DNA of 64,000 nucleotides from Panicum virgatum. Its lineage: Eukaryota > Streptophyta > Magnoliopsida > Poales > Poaceae. The notes beneath the pieces are model-generated. The model saw only the letters and a list, made by a program, of their open reading frames with translations, had not been told where the DNA came from and made no database searches. A program made the translations under genes and the position numbers. The stretch covers positions 2,583,092 to 2,647,091 of the forward strand of contig NC_053137.1 of the NCBI RefSeq assembly GCF_016808335.1, written 5' to 3'. This document shows, piece by piece, positions 32,431 through 44,389 of the stretch (positions within the stretch are counted from its first letter, which is position 1; each line of letters opens with the position of its first letter).

Positions 32431-32877
32431 CTTGTATTATAAGTACAGACAAAAAAGTTTCGAGGGCAGAAGAAGAATTTTTTTTTTGTACTTTGCCGAG
32501 TGCCACTATATAACACTCGGCAAATGAATACTTTGCCGAGTGTCAGAATTCTAACACTCGGCAAATAGAATATTTGCCGAGTGCTCCACAGCAGGCTCAC
32601 GGCAAAGCTAATCTCCGTTACGGCATCGAGCGCGGCAGGGGTCACATGGGGGGCACGTGCCATCTTTGCAGAGTGCCCGGCGGTCAACACTCGGCAAAAT
32701 ACAGTTTTGCCGTGTGCCTTCTGTGGTGCACTCGGCAAATAGGATATTTGCCGAGTGTTTTTATTTTGCCGAGTGTCTTTTTTATTACACACGGTATATT
32801 GCTTGTTTGCCGAGTGCGCGAGATACTGCGCTCGCCAAACCCGTTGACACTCAGCAACAATGTGGTCTCTGGTAGTG
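32431..32877. repeat. Duplicated right end of CACTA-A
   Basis: It is identical by eye to 21,431-21,877, including the terminus GGTAGTG. Without the rest of the element it cannot move. It shows that the duplication happened after CACTA-A had inserted. Confidence 0.88.
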
Positions 32878-33579
32878 TAAATCCATTTCTATCGATGGTC
32901 CATTTCTATAAAGAGGGAGTTTTTTAGATACCAATTAAAGATAACCACCCTTTTTAGTTTTCCAAAGTTTTGCAAGGAAAATGCCAAAAGGAAAATGAAT
33001 TCACCTCTTTATTTACAACCTCTTATATATTTTGGTGACGAGTTTCCCTATGCTTTTATTGAAATCAATAGTTCACACTGCATCATATTGTGGGGACAAG
33101 ACAAAATCGCATCAATCCACACATTAATGGCTACAGAAGTAGTTCGTTCATCATTTACACCTGCTCGTTGCAAGAGATAGGCTTGACCGATTTACTTGAC
33201 TTTGAATAATGAGACGAAAATTCTTGGATGTGAAGACTAGACAGGGAAGACTTGCTTGGTCTCATTGAATAATTAGTTGTTGCGTGTGTAGCACGTGCGT
33301 GGTGGGGACAAAGTTGGCCAGATGCCTCCACTTCCCTACAAGGTGTAACAATACTTTGACCAAGCTCCCTTACGTGACAAAGTGCGGCCCCTAACAAATG
33401 ACAAGACTTGAATTAGTATAGGTGCTAATGTGTCATCATCGTTGAGGTACACCAACGAAGCATGTGTCTCCTGACACTATATATAGTCCACCACCCATCT
33501 CCACCTATGCTCACAATCAGTCCTCCATCAATACCTACCGTTGCCTTCTACAACTACAATACTCCCATAGTTAGAGACG
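32878..33579 (+). promoter_or_regulatory. Promoter of PKS stub b with module P
   Basis: It is identical by eye to 21,878-22,579. W-box cores lie at 33,183, 33,196 and 33,356, the G-box at 33,292, and TATATATA at 33,478-33,485. Confidence 0.5.
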
Positions 33580-33706
33580 ATGGCAACCACAGTACGTGAG
33601 ATCCGGCGTGCGCAGCGTTCTGATGGCCCAGCAGCTATGCTCAGTATTGGCACCGCAAATCCAGCCAACTGCGTGTCTCAGGAGGAGTTCCCCGATTACT
33701 ATTTTC
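33580..33706 (+). pseudogene. PKS exon 1 stub fused to Cassandra 5S sequence (copy b)
   Basis: This is the tandem copy of 22,580-22,706, with codons 1-42 of the PKS joined at the same base to the Cassandra fragment. Its presence inside unit 2 shows that the fusion existed before the 11-kb duplication. Confidence 0.85.
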
Positions 33707-33901
33707 AAAGAACTCCGAGGTTAAGCGTGCTTGGCTTGGAGAAATTTGGGGATGGGTGACCGACCAGGAAGTTCTTCCCGGGTGCGCACGAGTGAGGACA
33801 AAGTGTGCAGAAAAGACCGGTGTTGGTCTGTGAGGGCAGTCTATGTCCTAGAAATTAGCCAGATGTAAGCGGGCCTGGCCTCGGGGTGGCGGGACGTTAC
33901 A
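33707..33901 (+). mobile_element. Truncated Cassandra-type LTR (copy b)
   Basis: It matches 22,707-22,901 except for an A at 33,776 (GACCGACCAGG) and GTTACA instead of GTTAGA at the end. Confidence 0.7.
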
Positions 33902-34905
33902 GCGCACCTCTGAACGCTTGCTTAATAAAGGATTTGTGATTTTTTCCATCTTCGTTATCATATCTTGTATCGCTGCCGCCGCACGCTGTCTCGAACTCTC
34001 GATCGTCTTGCTCAACATGTTACTTCGCCCAGTCGCCCGTCTCTCAACTACATGTGATTACCGTCTTCAAGCCTGATAACAACACTATTTATTAGTCTTC
34101 CGGGCCAACTCAGCCGTCATGGACTACTGCTCCTGCTAGTTGCGACTCTGGTGTCCCATATCCGGCTAAGCTATAACTTGGTCAAGATGAACACTCAACG
34201 ATGAGTATTTTAGATTATTTTTTTAATGGCAGTGGTGGGTTAATTTTAATTAGGCATAAGGGTATTTTGGGCAAATTTTATCGTAATGGCAGTGGTGTGT
34301 AATTTTATTTCTTTTTTTTATTAACGTGAGAATTTTTATGCCTTGAGAGTGAATGTGGAGGCTCTTTTTGTTGGCCAAATAATAAGATAATGGATGTGAT
34401 ACAAGCCCAGCGCCTTTTTTATGCGATACAAGTTCCACGCCTTAATAACGAATATAAAATAGTTCGATCATCATTTACACCTGCTCGTTGCATGAGATAG
34501 TCTTTGACCAATTTAGTTGACTAATGACTAGCAGTATATATAGCCAAACATTTGACCAAGGCTTGGGACGATCGGTGATTGGCCTCATTGCATAATTGTT
34601 GCATGCATACGCACGTGCAGGGGGAAATTAAAAGCCAAGAAAAAAAAAGTTGGTCTGACGCATGCACATGTACTCCTCCAAACAAGCTAGCAACACTTTG
34701 ACCTGCTCCTATATATACGTGATAAAGATTGGCACCAAACCAAAGACAAGACTTGGATTAGTACATGAACTAGCTAGTTATTGTAATTTTGATTCTACTA
34801 CTATAGGCGCTATACGTACCCTCAGGCTGCTGCGCCAAAAAATATTATTAGAGGAAGGCTACTACAATACAATAATGCAAAAGCCGGCTCCTACACGTGA
34901 TAAAG
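33902..34905. repeat. Spacer and module D of unit 2
   Basis: Same as 22,902-23,905. The module D part is 34,455-34,905, with W-box cores at 34,504, 34,517, 34,552 and 34,698. No gene was seen. Confidence 0.55.
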
Positions 34906-34913
34906 ATTGGCAC

Positions 34914-35286
34914 CAGGGGCGGGCGCACATGGTATTCAAGGGTATTCAAGGAATATCAATAATTTTGTTTAAAAAAATCAAATATATATAGTCCATCATA
35001 TACATGTATATATATTGAAAAAATTGGAAAAATATCACCCAGCCCACATTATTTCTCGAAATGGGACAAACAGCCCCAAAAACAGCCCACTCGGGCCTTT
35101 TCTCTCTCACTATTTGTGCTTTCGAATTTTATCCACTATTTACTTCGGATATTTCTATTATCTATATGGTGAACAATGTCAAATTATGAACAATATATGT
35201 ACAATCGGTACTCAATTATGCGCTACTAATAATATGTACTTTGAGCTGTCAATTTTTTCTTATACTACTTCCTGGGCCTGCACTTG
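34914..35286. mobile_element. Non-autonomous hAT-like element (unit 2)
   Basis: Copy of 23,914-24,286, with ATTGGCAC on both sides (34,906-34,913 and 35,287-35,294). Confidence 0.88.
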
Positions 35287-35961
35287 ATTGGCACCAAACG
35301 GAACCAATATATAATTTGAATCGAGGCGTGGACCAAGGGCTCGCTCCAGTGCCTCTGGCGGTCAACATAGCTCGTCCAGGTCGTGCCACCCGACGACCTG
35401 AGGGCTGTCGATGTCAAAGACGACGACACGTCCACACCCGTGCAGAGAGGTCGGCGAAGGTCTACAGCTGAGCATGCATGGTGGTTGGTGGCTTACACGA
35501 AATTTCAATGCTGAACATTTCAATGCATCAGCCCTGCAAGATACCAACGTTAGCAAATTAACTCAGCTTGATGGATTTTTGAACTGCCCAGGTTCTACCA
35601 TACTAATTTGGGATAAGTAGTGATTAATCTATCTCTGTGCTGGAGATGACCATCTTCTACTAGGGGCCTAGGGCAATCGGAACAGTAGAGTGCCTAGCTG
35701 TATATGGTCTATACTTAAAGGAGAGTAAATAAATAAAAAAGAAAAAAGGACACAAAGAAAATTAGCTAATGAAATTTTCAAAGGTTCACAAGGTTGTGTT
35801 TTGTCTGAATGTATAAAACTACATACGTTTCTCGTGCTAAGGGGTAACATGTGTTAAAATGTGTCCAATAGTACATCTATATTAGTTAATGATGAGAGAT
35901 TATACAACACAACACGATCCACATCACATTTTGGTGAAGACGACAGCCCCTATAGCTATTA
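35287..35961. other. 3' flank of CXE2
   Basis: Identical by eye to 24,287-24,961. No gene was seen. Confidence 0.4.
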
Positions 35962-37218
35962 TTACCACATGTTCTTGATAAGATGACGAGTTCCGGCGAA
36001 GGCGGCTGCTGCTGCTGGCCCCTTGTAGGCCTGCTTGTTAGTAGGCCACACGGCGCCCGAAAAGAGCCCGTAGTTTTTCTTGGGTCCTCCAATTTTTGAC
36101 GTTGCATACGCCATGCTGCAGGTCGTCGTCGTCGAGTCACTGCAACGACGTTTCATGTTCATCCCATAGTCAAATACGTCCATAAACGGCCGGCGAGGGA
36201 CACCTAGTATCATAGGCTTTGGAGGCTGGTTGATGAAGCGCACGATGTTCTCCATGAGCCTCCTGCTGGTGGCGCGCAGTGGGCTGTAGAGGTGGAAGCC
36301 GTGGTCCTCGCCCTCCGACTCCACCAGCGTTGCCTCGCCGCCGGTGGCAGTGCGCGCGTTGTAGTCGCTGAAGCGGTCGAGGAGGCGGCACCCGCGTTCC
36401 CGCAGGGTGTCCTTCTCGGCCACGGCCACGAGGACCCGCCGGCACGTCAGCGACGCGATCTCCTCCTCAGGAGGGTTGAGCCGAGGGTCATCGTTGCTGG
36501 CCTGGCCCGCGGTCACGAACGGCCAGAGCCAGTCCACCCCGTACGCTGGAAACACCGCTGCGCCATCCCAGACCTCCTCGGAAGGCAGCCGCTCGGCTCC
36601 CCAGAAGTAGGGGTGCACGATGGCCATCCCCTCGATGTCGACGCCCAATTCCAATCCGTCGTCTTGGCTGGCCCGTACCGCTGTGTGGTAGGCGATGTTC
36701 CCGCCTGCACTGTCGCCGGCAAGGAACGTGCGCGCGGGATCTGCGTAGTCGGCGAGCCAGGGGTCAGCGAAGGACGCCACCCACTTGAGCGCAGACCATG
36801 CGTCGTCGTAGGCCGCAGGTATGGGGTGCTCCGGCGCGAGGCGGTACTCCACCGAGACGACGAGCGCCCCGGCGCTCGCAGCGAGGGAGGTGGCGTAGCC
36901 GTGGTAGGTCCGGCAGAAGGCGCTCTCCGTGCAGAAGGAGCCGCCGTGGTTGTACACCACGAGGGGGAGCCTCCTGCTGCCGGCAGCCTTGGCGGCCCGG
37001 GAGGGGAGGAACAGCCGTGCCGACACACCGGTGCTGTGGTCGATGACCACATCTCTCGTTGCCACCCCGCGGTTGGCTCTCGGGTTCTCCGACGCAGGCA
37101 CGGGAGGACTCCTCAGCAACCGCTCGATTCGGCCATCCTTGTACCGTTTTAGGAATGGGGAGAAGTCAAAGTCGACTTCAGCGACAGCATCCTCCACAAA
37201 GTTCTTGCTTGCATGCAT
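35962..37218 (-). CDS. Carboxylesterase CXE2 (HSL-like alpha/beta hydrolase)
   Basis: 418 residues, intronless, with the same catalytic Ser170, Asp270 and His306 as CXE1. The last two-thirds of the CXE1 sequence, up to about residue 224 counting from the C-terminus, is identical by eye. Upstream of that point about ten substitutions separate them. The notable one is Asn90 in place of Ile, directly before the HGG oxyanion-hole motif, on the hydrophobic strand leading into the active site. This could reduce or alter activity. The frame upstream of the chosen ATG closes, which supports MHASK as the start. TATA is at 37,330-37,337. It is divergent from PKS2, with an 861-bp hAT insertion and a MITE in the spacer. 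Confidence 0.87.
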   Translation of the reverse strand: MHASKNFVEDAVAEVDFDFSPFLKRYKDGRIERLLRSPPVPASENPRANRGVATRDVVIDHSTGVSARLFLPSRAAKAAGSRRLPLVVYNHGGSFCTESAFCRTYHGYATSLAASAGALVVSVEYRLAPEHPIPAAYDDAWSALKWVASFADPWLADYADPARTFLAGDSAGGNIAYHTAVRASQDDGLELGVDIEGMAIVHPYFWGAERLPSEEVWDGAAVFPAYGVDWLWPFVTAGQASNDDPRLNPPEEEIASLTCRRVLVAVAEKDTLRERGCRLLDRFSDYNARTATGGEATLVESEGEDHGFHLYSPLRATSRRLMENIVRFINQPPKPMILGVPRRPFMDVFDYGMNMKRRCSDSTTTTCSMAYATSKIGGPKKNYGLFSGAVWPTNKQAYKGPAAAAAFAGTRHLIKNMW

Positions 37219-37620
37219 AGTGCGTGGTGATGTTTTGATTCTCAGTATCTGTATGTGTTTGCACCTCTTTGTTGTGCTGTACGTGTTGTAGGCTAGCTTG
37301 TGGGGTTGCTGCTTGTGGCCGTGTTGGGCATTTATAGAAGAAGTTCGATCATCATTTACATCAAATTTAGTTGACTGATTAGTATATATATTGAATAATT
37401 AGCCAAAAATTATTGGATGAAGACTAGCTAGGGAAGACTGGACGATCGATGCTTGGTCTCATTGAATAATTATTTGTTGCATGTGTAGTACGTGTGTGGA
37501 GGGGACAAAGTTGGCCAGATGCATGCACCTCTCCGTGCAAGGTGTGTAACAATACTTTGACCAAGCTCCTATTAGTACACCAACGGAAGACACCAGGAAA
37601 CATCCCGTAGGTACAGTGCA
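37219..37620 (-). promoter_or_regulatory. CXE2 promoter with module C
   Basis: CTATAAAT on the minus strand is at 37,330-37,337. Module C is at 37,341-37,580, with W-box cores at 37,371 and 37,557. Confidence 0.5.
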
Positions 37621-37792
37621 TCCTCATGATGCATGTGCGTGACTATGAATGAAACAAATCACCAACCGATCGACCATGTTTTGAGCCGTTGTCAATCAAA
37701 AGCAACTTGCACAACTTGCCAAATTAGTTGAACGCATGACGTACTGACCGTGCCAAATTCGTTGGCATTTTTACTTGAGACCTTATCCGCCA

Positions 37793-38653
37793 CAGGGGCG
37801 GGCCCAGGATTTGGAACGTTGGTATTCAAAACTCAAAGTAGTGCAAAAAAAAATTAACAGCACGACATATATATTAGTAGCGCATAATTAAGTACCGACC
37901 ACACAAATTGTTCATAATTTCAATCATGTGCTCTACTGCTCACCTTGGTTGATTGATTCACACTTGGCTTGCCTCGGTCGACTGGCGTGCGCCTGTGCGC
38001 AGTGGCGCCGTGCTGGACCGCGGACCGGCTGCCCCCCAGGCCTGATTGCCCCCTGCCCACTGCGGCAGGCAGCAGCGCGTTGTGCGGGGCGCGCGGAGCC
38101 GCGCAGGCGCAGGGGCGCGGCCGCCGGGCGCCGGCCGGCCTGCCTGCGCACAACAGGGCGCGCGGAGGTAGCCCCTGGCCCCTGCCCTTGCCGTTGCGGC
38201 GGTCGGTTGGGCGCTGCGCTGCTGCCTGCGGCCCCACGCCCTGCGGATCTGCGCGCGCAAGTCCCGGCGGCGCCCGGCGGCGAGGCAGCACCAGGCGGGC
38301 GGCGGCGGCGGCGACCGGCAGGGCACCATCGGGGGCTCGGGGCGTCGCACAGGCCTGGCAGCGCGGGGTTCCAGAGGTGGGGAGAGTGTGAGGGCTGGGC
38401 GGGCGCTGGGCCGTTGGGGGGAGTTGGGCTAATTACACATTTTGGGCCATGTGGGGGTGCGTGGGCCGCCGGTGGGGGAAGGTAGTTGGGCTGCTGGGGA
38501 TTTTGGCCCAAAATAAAGATGAGTAGTCTAGTTTTGTTGTATTTTTCATTTCTTTGAGTTATATACATAGTACACACTAAATGTATAAAATTTTTGTTTA
38601 AAAATAATTGGTATTCAACTGAATACCATTGAATTCAATGCGGCCCGCCCTTG
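37793..38653. mobile_element. Non-autonomous hAT-like element with GC-rich core, 861 bp
   Basis: The ends are CAGGGGCGGGCC and, in reverse, CAAGGGCGGGCC. The target duplication is TCCGCCA/GCCGCCA (37,786-37,792 and 38,654-38,660), and the empty site is seen in unit 1 at about 26,791. Only unit 2 carries it, so it inserted after the 11-kb duplication. The interior 37,970-38,400 is very GC-rich. The long open frames on both strands there are compositional, and no hAT transposase motif is seen. Confidence 0.85.
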
Positions 38654-38892
38654 GCCGCCACCCAACTCGATCGGTACCATTGATACTTGTGCAGATCCAA
38701 CAAATACGGTTCAAGTGGGCAGACACAACTGGGTTTAATTTGCAGTACTTCAATTACTTACCAAAGTCTAACAGACAAAGTTTGTAAGTGAACTTTATAT
38801 TACACACAGACACAGCCCGCGAATACGCTTCACTGCATGTGCATGTTACAGAGCAATTAATAATGGCACTGCATATCTAATAGCTGCACTAG

Positions 38893-39223
38893 GCCGTGTT
38901 TAGATCCAAAAAATTTATCCTAAAACCCGTCACATCGAATATTTTGACACATGCATGGAGTATTAAATAAAATCTGATTACGAAACTTTTTACACAGATG
39001 AGTTATAAATCGCGAGACGAATCTAATGAGTCTACTTAATTTATGATTTGCAACAGTGATGCTACAATAACTATTCACTAATTATAGATTAATTAGGCTC
39101 ATTAAATTCATCTCGCGATTTACAACCCATCCGTACAAAAAGTTTTATAAATATATTTTATTTAGTACTCCAAATAGCAAGATTCTCTTTCAAAAAATTT
39201 ACGCCAAACAAACTAAACACGGC
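38893..39223. mobile_element. Tourist-like MITE (unit 2 copy)
   Basis: Counterpart of 27,025-27,355, with ends GCCGTGTTTAG and CTAAACACGGC. The inverted repeat is better preserved here. Confidence 0.65.
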
Positions 39224-39841
39224 ATGATAGCGGTAGGGTTGTGTCTGTATTCAGGGGGAAAGTGTGCCTACGTGTTTGTTAATTCCTGTGTCTGTACTTT
39301 GTTTAGTAAAAAGTCTATGATGAATATATATGGAAAATATGAGAAATAACTATGATAAATTATTTCTACGTTTAAACTCATGTGAGATAGACTCGCAGTT
39401 TGTTTAAAGAACAACAAATATGTATCAAGTTACCATCCTACAAACCTACGAAAAATTAGATGGTATGATATATGACCTTTAATTTTGACAATATTTGCCT
39501 CCTCAAAGTGAATCTAGTAATGAATTAATCTAAGGGGATGTTTCCAAAGTTTTGCAACGCCAAAAGGAAAATAAATTCACTTCTTGACAACCTCTTTTAT
39601 TTTGTTAACGAATTTCGCTATGCTTTTATTGAAATCAATAGTTCACACTGCATCATATTGTGGGGACAAGATTTTTGGAATAAAATCGCATCAATCATCA
39701 TCGTTAAGGTACACCAACGAAGCATGTGTCTCCTGACACTATATATAGTCCACCACCCATCTCCACCTATGCTCACAATCAGTCCTCCCTCAATACCTAC
39801 CGTTGCCTTCTACAACTACAATACTCCCATAGTTAGAGACG
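39224..39841 (+). promoter_or_regulatory. PKS2 upstream region and core promoter
   Basis: TATATATA is at 39,740-39,747. Same layout as PKS1, without the W-box/G-box module P. Confidence 0.5.
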
Positions 39842-41191
39842 ATGGCAACCACAGTACGTGAGATCCGGCGTGCGCAGCGTTCTGATGGCCCAGCAGCTAT
39901 GCTCAGTATTGGCACCGCAAATCCAGCCAACTGCGTGTCTCAGGAGGAGTTCCCCGATTACTATTTTCGTGTCACAAACAAGGAGCACCTCACGGACCTC
40001 AAAGATACATTCAAGAAACTATGTAAGTTTGTCAATACGTACTAGCTACTTGTTATTACTCTGTTATTTTCTTCCAAATCGCAGGTCTTTTTCTTTGCAA
40101 AGTTTGATTGTTTAGAACTCTGGAAAATTTGCAAATTTGATCGAGTGATACATTAACGGCGATCATTCTTCAACTAATTGAACTATTATTAATTAGGTCG
40201 GATCGCGGGGCTGGAGAAACGCTTCTTTCACCACACGGAGCAAGTGCTCAACTCCCACCCGGGCTTGCTTCAGGGGACGTCCTCGGCTCTGGACTCGCGG
40301 CTCCACGTCGTCGCCAAGGCTGCTCCAGAGCTCGCCGCGTCGGCCGCCGCCAAGGCCATCGCGAGATGGGGCCGCCCGGCCACCGACATCACCCACCTCA
40401 TCGTAAGCACCAACTCCGAAGCCCGCTCACCGGGTGCGGACCTCGGGCTGGCCACACTCCTAGGCCTCCGCCCCGACGTCTGCCGGACCGTGCTCCAGCT
40501 CAACGGCTGCTCGGCCGGCTGCGCCGCCCTTCGCCTGGCCAAGGACCATGCCGAGAACAACCGCGGCGCGCGCGTGCTCGTGGTCTGCGTCGAGCTCACC
40601 ATCACCACCTTTCGGGCCCCACACGAAGGCGATAACTTCGGCACCCTCATTCCGCAGGCGTTGTTCGGCGACGGCGCGGGCGCTGTCATCGTCGGCGCCG
40701 ACGCCGTGCAACCCGCCGAGCGCCCGCTCTTCGAGATTGTGTCCGCCTCGCAGGCCGTGATACCTGGGTCGGAGAAGCAGCTCAACGTGCGGCTCGGGGA
40801 AGTCGGGATCGACATCGACATCTCCTTCAACCTGCCGAAGTTTGTCGCGCAGAATCTCGAGCGCTGCCTGCTTGATGCGTCTGGGGCGCTCGCCCTTAAT
40901 GGCGTCGAGTGTAAGTGGAACGACCTCTTCTGGGCACTCCATCCGGGCAGCCGCGGGATTCTGGACCGCATCGAGTCGGCTCTCGGGCTGGAGCCCAAGA
41001 AGCTAGCGGCGAGCCGAACTGTGGTGAAAGACTACGGGAACATGCTCTCCGCAACGGTGATATTCGTGCTCGAAGAGCTGCGCCGGCGAATGGACGAGGA
41101 AGGTGATGAGGCTGCAGAGTGGGGGATGATGGTGGGATTTGGCCCGGGATTCACTGTCGAGACCATGGTGCTACATGCTACAAAGTACTAG
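39842..41191 (+). CDS. Type III polyketide synthase PKS2
   Basis: Exons 39,842-40,022 and 40,197-41,191 give 391 residues. Catalytic Cys165, His309 and Asn342 and gatekeeper Phe217 are intact, and the intron has the same borders as in PKS1. Compared with PKS1 it has Ile319, Pro327 and Asp364. The last two are shared with PKS3, so PKS1 holds the derived states there. No lesion is visible. Its partner CXE2 lies upstream in the opposite direction, 2.6 kb away because of the hAT insertion. Like PKS1 it lacks the promoter module found before PKS3, so the two may be expressed differently from PKS3. Confidence 0.9.
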
Positions 41192-41477
41192 CTGTTGAAG
41201 TTGGAAATTGTACTATTCATTTGCGTGTTTTGATTCAGAAATAAATAAAGTGAACATTTTATTCGTGAGTGACTGATTGGAAGTTTGGAACTACTCACTT
41301 AGCCGGCCGCATGCACTTCTTTATTAGACTCAAAATAAGGTAATTAACAACACTTTGACATGCTCCTATACGTGAGAAAGTTTGGCATAAACAAGACTAG
41401 ACTTGAATTAGTGCAGGAATTAGTTGTTGATCATCTTTTGTATTGTAATGTGACCATGATTTGACACGGATGGCGAG

Positions 41478-42896
41478 TGTAACGACCCAAATGTATGTAT
41501 CATGTTAAACCTTGCATAATGGGCATTCTTGTTTGCATTCATAAAATTTTTTTGCTTGACTTGAATGCATATGAATTTAATTTTGAATTGTTGATGCATT
41601 TGGAACTCATGCTTTGAGAAACAACTTGCATTTTCATTATATGACTTATGTTGGGAGCTCTTTTGATAAAATACTACATTGAAAACCTTGAATTTAGGTG
41701 ATTTTTCCCGGATTTTAGAAAACCATCTTAAAGCCAAACAAAAACTTAGCTGAAAACCTAAAAATAGCATTCCGGGAAGAATTTTCATTTCAAATCTACA
41801 CAAGCTTTTCTAACAATTCCAAGAAAATAGGCTGGACTTCTAGTATCAACACAAAAATTGGTGTGATTTTTGGAGGCTTGAAAGATCAGTTTTGAAGATT
41901 GGAGCAAAGAGAAGAGTTTGTGTACGCAACACTCATGTTATGTCATTTTGTTCTCTGGACTGTCCGCGAGAAGCTCTTGTGCGCATGTTGCCTCTGTACA
42001 AAAATTGTGCCATGTATCCCCACCACGCGTCCATGCCCCATCTGACCTCCACCCCAACCAGTGCCTCTCCTCCCCTTCCCGCTGCTCTTCTTCATAGAGA
42101 ACACTCATGTTCCTTCCCTTTGCTCTTCCTCAACCAAGCCATGGAGGAGAAACCCATCCAAACCTACCAAATCCACCACATCCTCGTCGGAGTTTGACGG
42201 AAGACCAATCAAGGACGATGCTGACGAGCTTCACCAGCATCTCGACCATCTCTTCCTTGCCGAAGACCTAGGAGAAGGCCATCCCCAAGCTTCTCCTTTA
42301 TCTTCCCCAAGCTTTCAAGCATGAACTCGACTGGATCTACACCGACACCGCTCTACTCCAACAAGTGGCCCTTCGCTTGTGCTCTACTCATCGCTGTGAG
42401 CTCCTCTCACTGTTCCCTTTCACTCTTGTGCCCTCATCCAAGATCCCTAGCTCATTCATGGCATCTCGCCATTGATGACCTAGATCTTTGTAGACTCCAT
42501 ACATGTCAAATCTACTAGCCAAAACAAGTTCTTGATGTCCTTAGGAATCCATAGAAACAAACCGCACTCGAAACCGTTGCTACAGCCTCCGCCAGTGACC
42601 TCACTGGTGACCCTCGACCAACGAGCGGATGGTCCGCAACCTACAGTCGGACAGTCCGCGAGTCGTGGCCTCCAACACCGAGCCTCTGCCCAAAAACACG
42701 TCCCCAGAATTTGTATGGCAGACAATCTGCTATCCACACTCATACGATCCGCAATTCAATTCAAAATTCCACACAGAACCGAGTCGTTTTTGGAACTCAT
42801 CCCGAGCTTGTACGGCGGACGGTCCGCCCCTCTGGACTAGACGGTCCGCGGGTACTGTTTAGGTACAGATTGGCTGGTCTGTTTATATAACAGAAC
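41478..42896. repeat. LTR-like repeat downstream of PKS2
   Basis: Counterpart of 29,612-31,030, a few percent diverged. It starts TGTAACGACCC and carries GGCGGACGGTCCGC near its right end. Confidence 0.35.
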
Positions 42897-43141
42897 AGGT
42901 TGTATGCTCTCTATCGCTAATCCAGCATCACAACTTTTCCTACGCTTTGGTTGAATAATGCAGTTCACCGTACATCATCTTTTGGGGAGATGTTTTTCAG
43001 AATAAGTCCCATCACAATGATAGTATTTATATCACAAGTTTCACACCTTTTTTTAACTAGTGAGATGGCCCACGCATTTGCGCGGCTAGTATCGAGAATC
43101 TAAATGTTTATATATATTGGTATCATTATTATTATTATTAA
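42897..43141. other. Unit 2 tail
   Basis: It follows unit 1 (31,030-31,270) up to the (ATT)n run, where the two units part at about 43,141. No gene was seen. Confidence 0.4.
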
Positions 43142-43865
43142 ATTTATACTACCGTGCTTGTGCTAAAAGCATTCAAGTGTCATTCTTCTCGGTTACTATC
43201 ACCCAGCCATTGGACAGCAGTGGGATGCTTAACCTACAGTAAATAGATCAACCAATTATCCTAGATGGGGAGATGGAACGAACAAAACTTCAACAGTTAT
43301 CATGGTTGCCAAAAGTGAATCGAGAACCAACAAAGGAATAGTGGACAGAATTTCAGGGTGAGAGAAATAAAGGGGAAAAGGACATGAGCAGCAGAGCACA
43401 CCTGAGCACAGGCAGCAAGAAACAGGTCCTCCGAAGCAAGCAGCCCAAATCCTCGCCCGAATTCTGCCGACGTAGAGACAGCACGGAAGAGAACATCCAC
43501 AAAGATCTGGGTCCACAGAGGGGGCGATGCAAAAGTAGACAGGATGGAGGAGTCAGCAGAAGAATGAAATGAAACGGCGCAAAAAGACACAAACGCAGAG
43601 CGAACTCACCAACAACATGAGCGGCGACGCTGAATCGAGGGGCACGGGTTGCGGCGCTGGACCACCCTGACGCCGGAGCAAACGCACAGGTGCCCTCGGC
43701 GGACGTCTCTGGTGTGTGCGAAATAATTTGTAATGGCAGATCTGTTCCTGCAAATAAAAGAAAATCATTAAAATATGAGCAGAAGAAATGGATAAAAAAG
43801 TTGCTATTTAAAATTAGTGTCGGTGATTTTGATAAAGCGGCTAGTGCAGCCACACTCCGCAGAAG
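43142..43865 (-). other. Unit 2/3 junction insert with a possible captured exon
   Basis: This DNA has no match elsewhere in the window. On the minus strand 43,747-43,610 is bounded by TTTATTTGCAG and GTGAGTTCGC, a good acceptor and donor, and is 138 bp (46 codons) open in all three frames. The flanking minus-strand frames do not resemble a protein I know. It could be a gene fragment carried by a transposable element. This is a guess. Confidence 0.3.
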
Positions 43866-44381
43866 AAATGGAGGCTCCTTTTGTTGGCCAAATAATAAGA
43901 TAATGCATGTGATACAAGCCCCGCGCCTTTTTTATGCGATACAAGTTCCACGCCTTAATAACGAATATAAAATAGTTCGATCATCATTTACACCTGCTCG
44001 TTGCATGAGATAGTCTTTGACCAATTTAGTTGACTAATCACTAGCAGTATATATAGCCAAACATTTGACCAAGGCTTGGGACGATCGGTGATTGGCCTCA
44101 TTGCATAATTGTTGCATGCATACGCACGTGTAGGGGAAAAAGCCCAAAAAAAAAATGGCCGGACGCATGCACATGTCCTCCTCCAAACAAACTAGCAACA
44201 CATTGACCCGCTCCTATATATACGTGATAAAGATTAGTACATGAACTAGATAGTTATTGTAATTTTGATTCTACTACTATAGGCGCTATACGTACCCTCT
44301 GGCTGCTGCGCCAAAAAATATTATTAGAGGAAGGCTACTACAATACAATAATGCAAAAGCCGGCTCCTACACGTGATAAAG
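43866..44381. repeat. Module D of unit 3
   Basis: It resumes the homology at TTGTTGGCCAAATAATAAG (compare 23,378). It carries TTGACC/T cores such as TCTTTGACCAATTTAGTTGAC near 44,015. A segment between the two ATACGTGATAAAGATT sites is shorter than in unit 1. Confidence 0.5.
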
Positions 44382-44389
44382 ATTGGCAC

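Noticed and set aside
37928..38577. Frames of 123-214 codons inside the 861-bp hAT element
   Set aside because: GC-driven on both strands, with no transposase or other domain recognisable.
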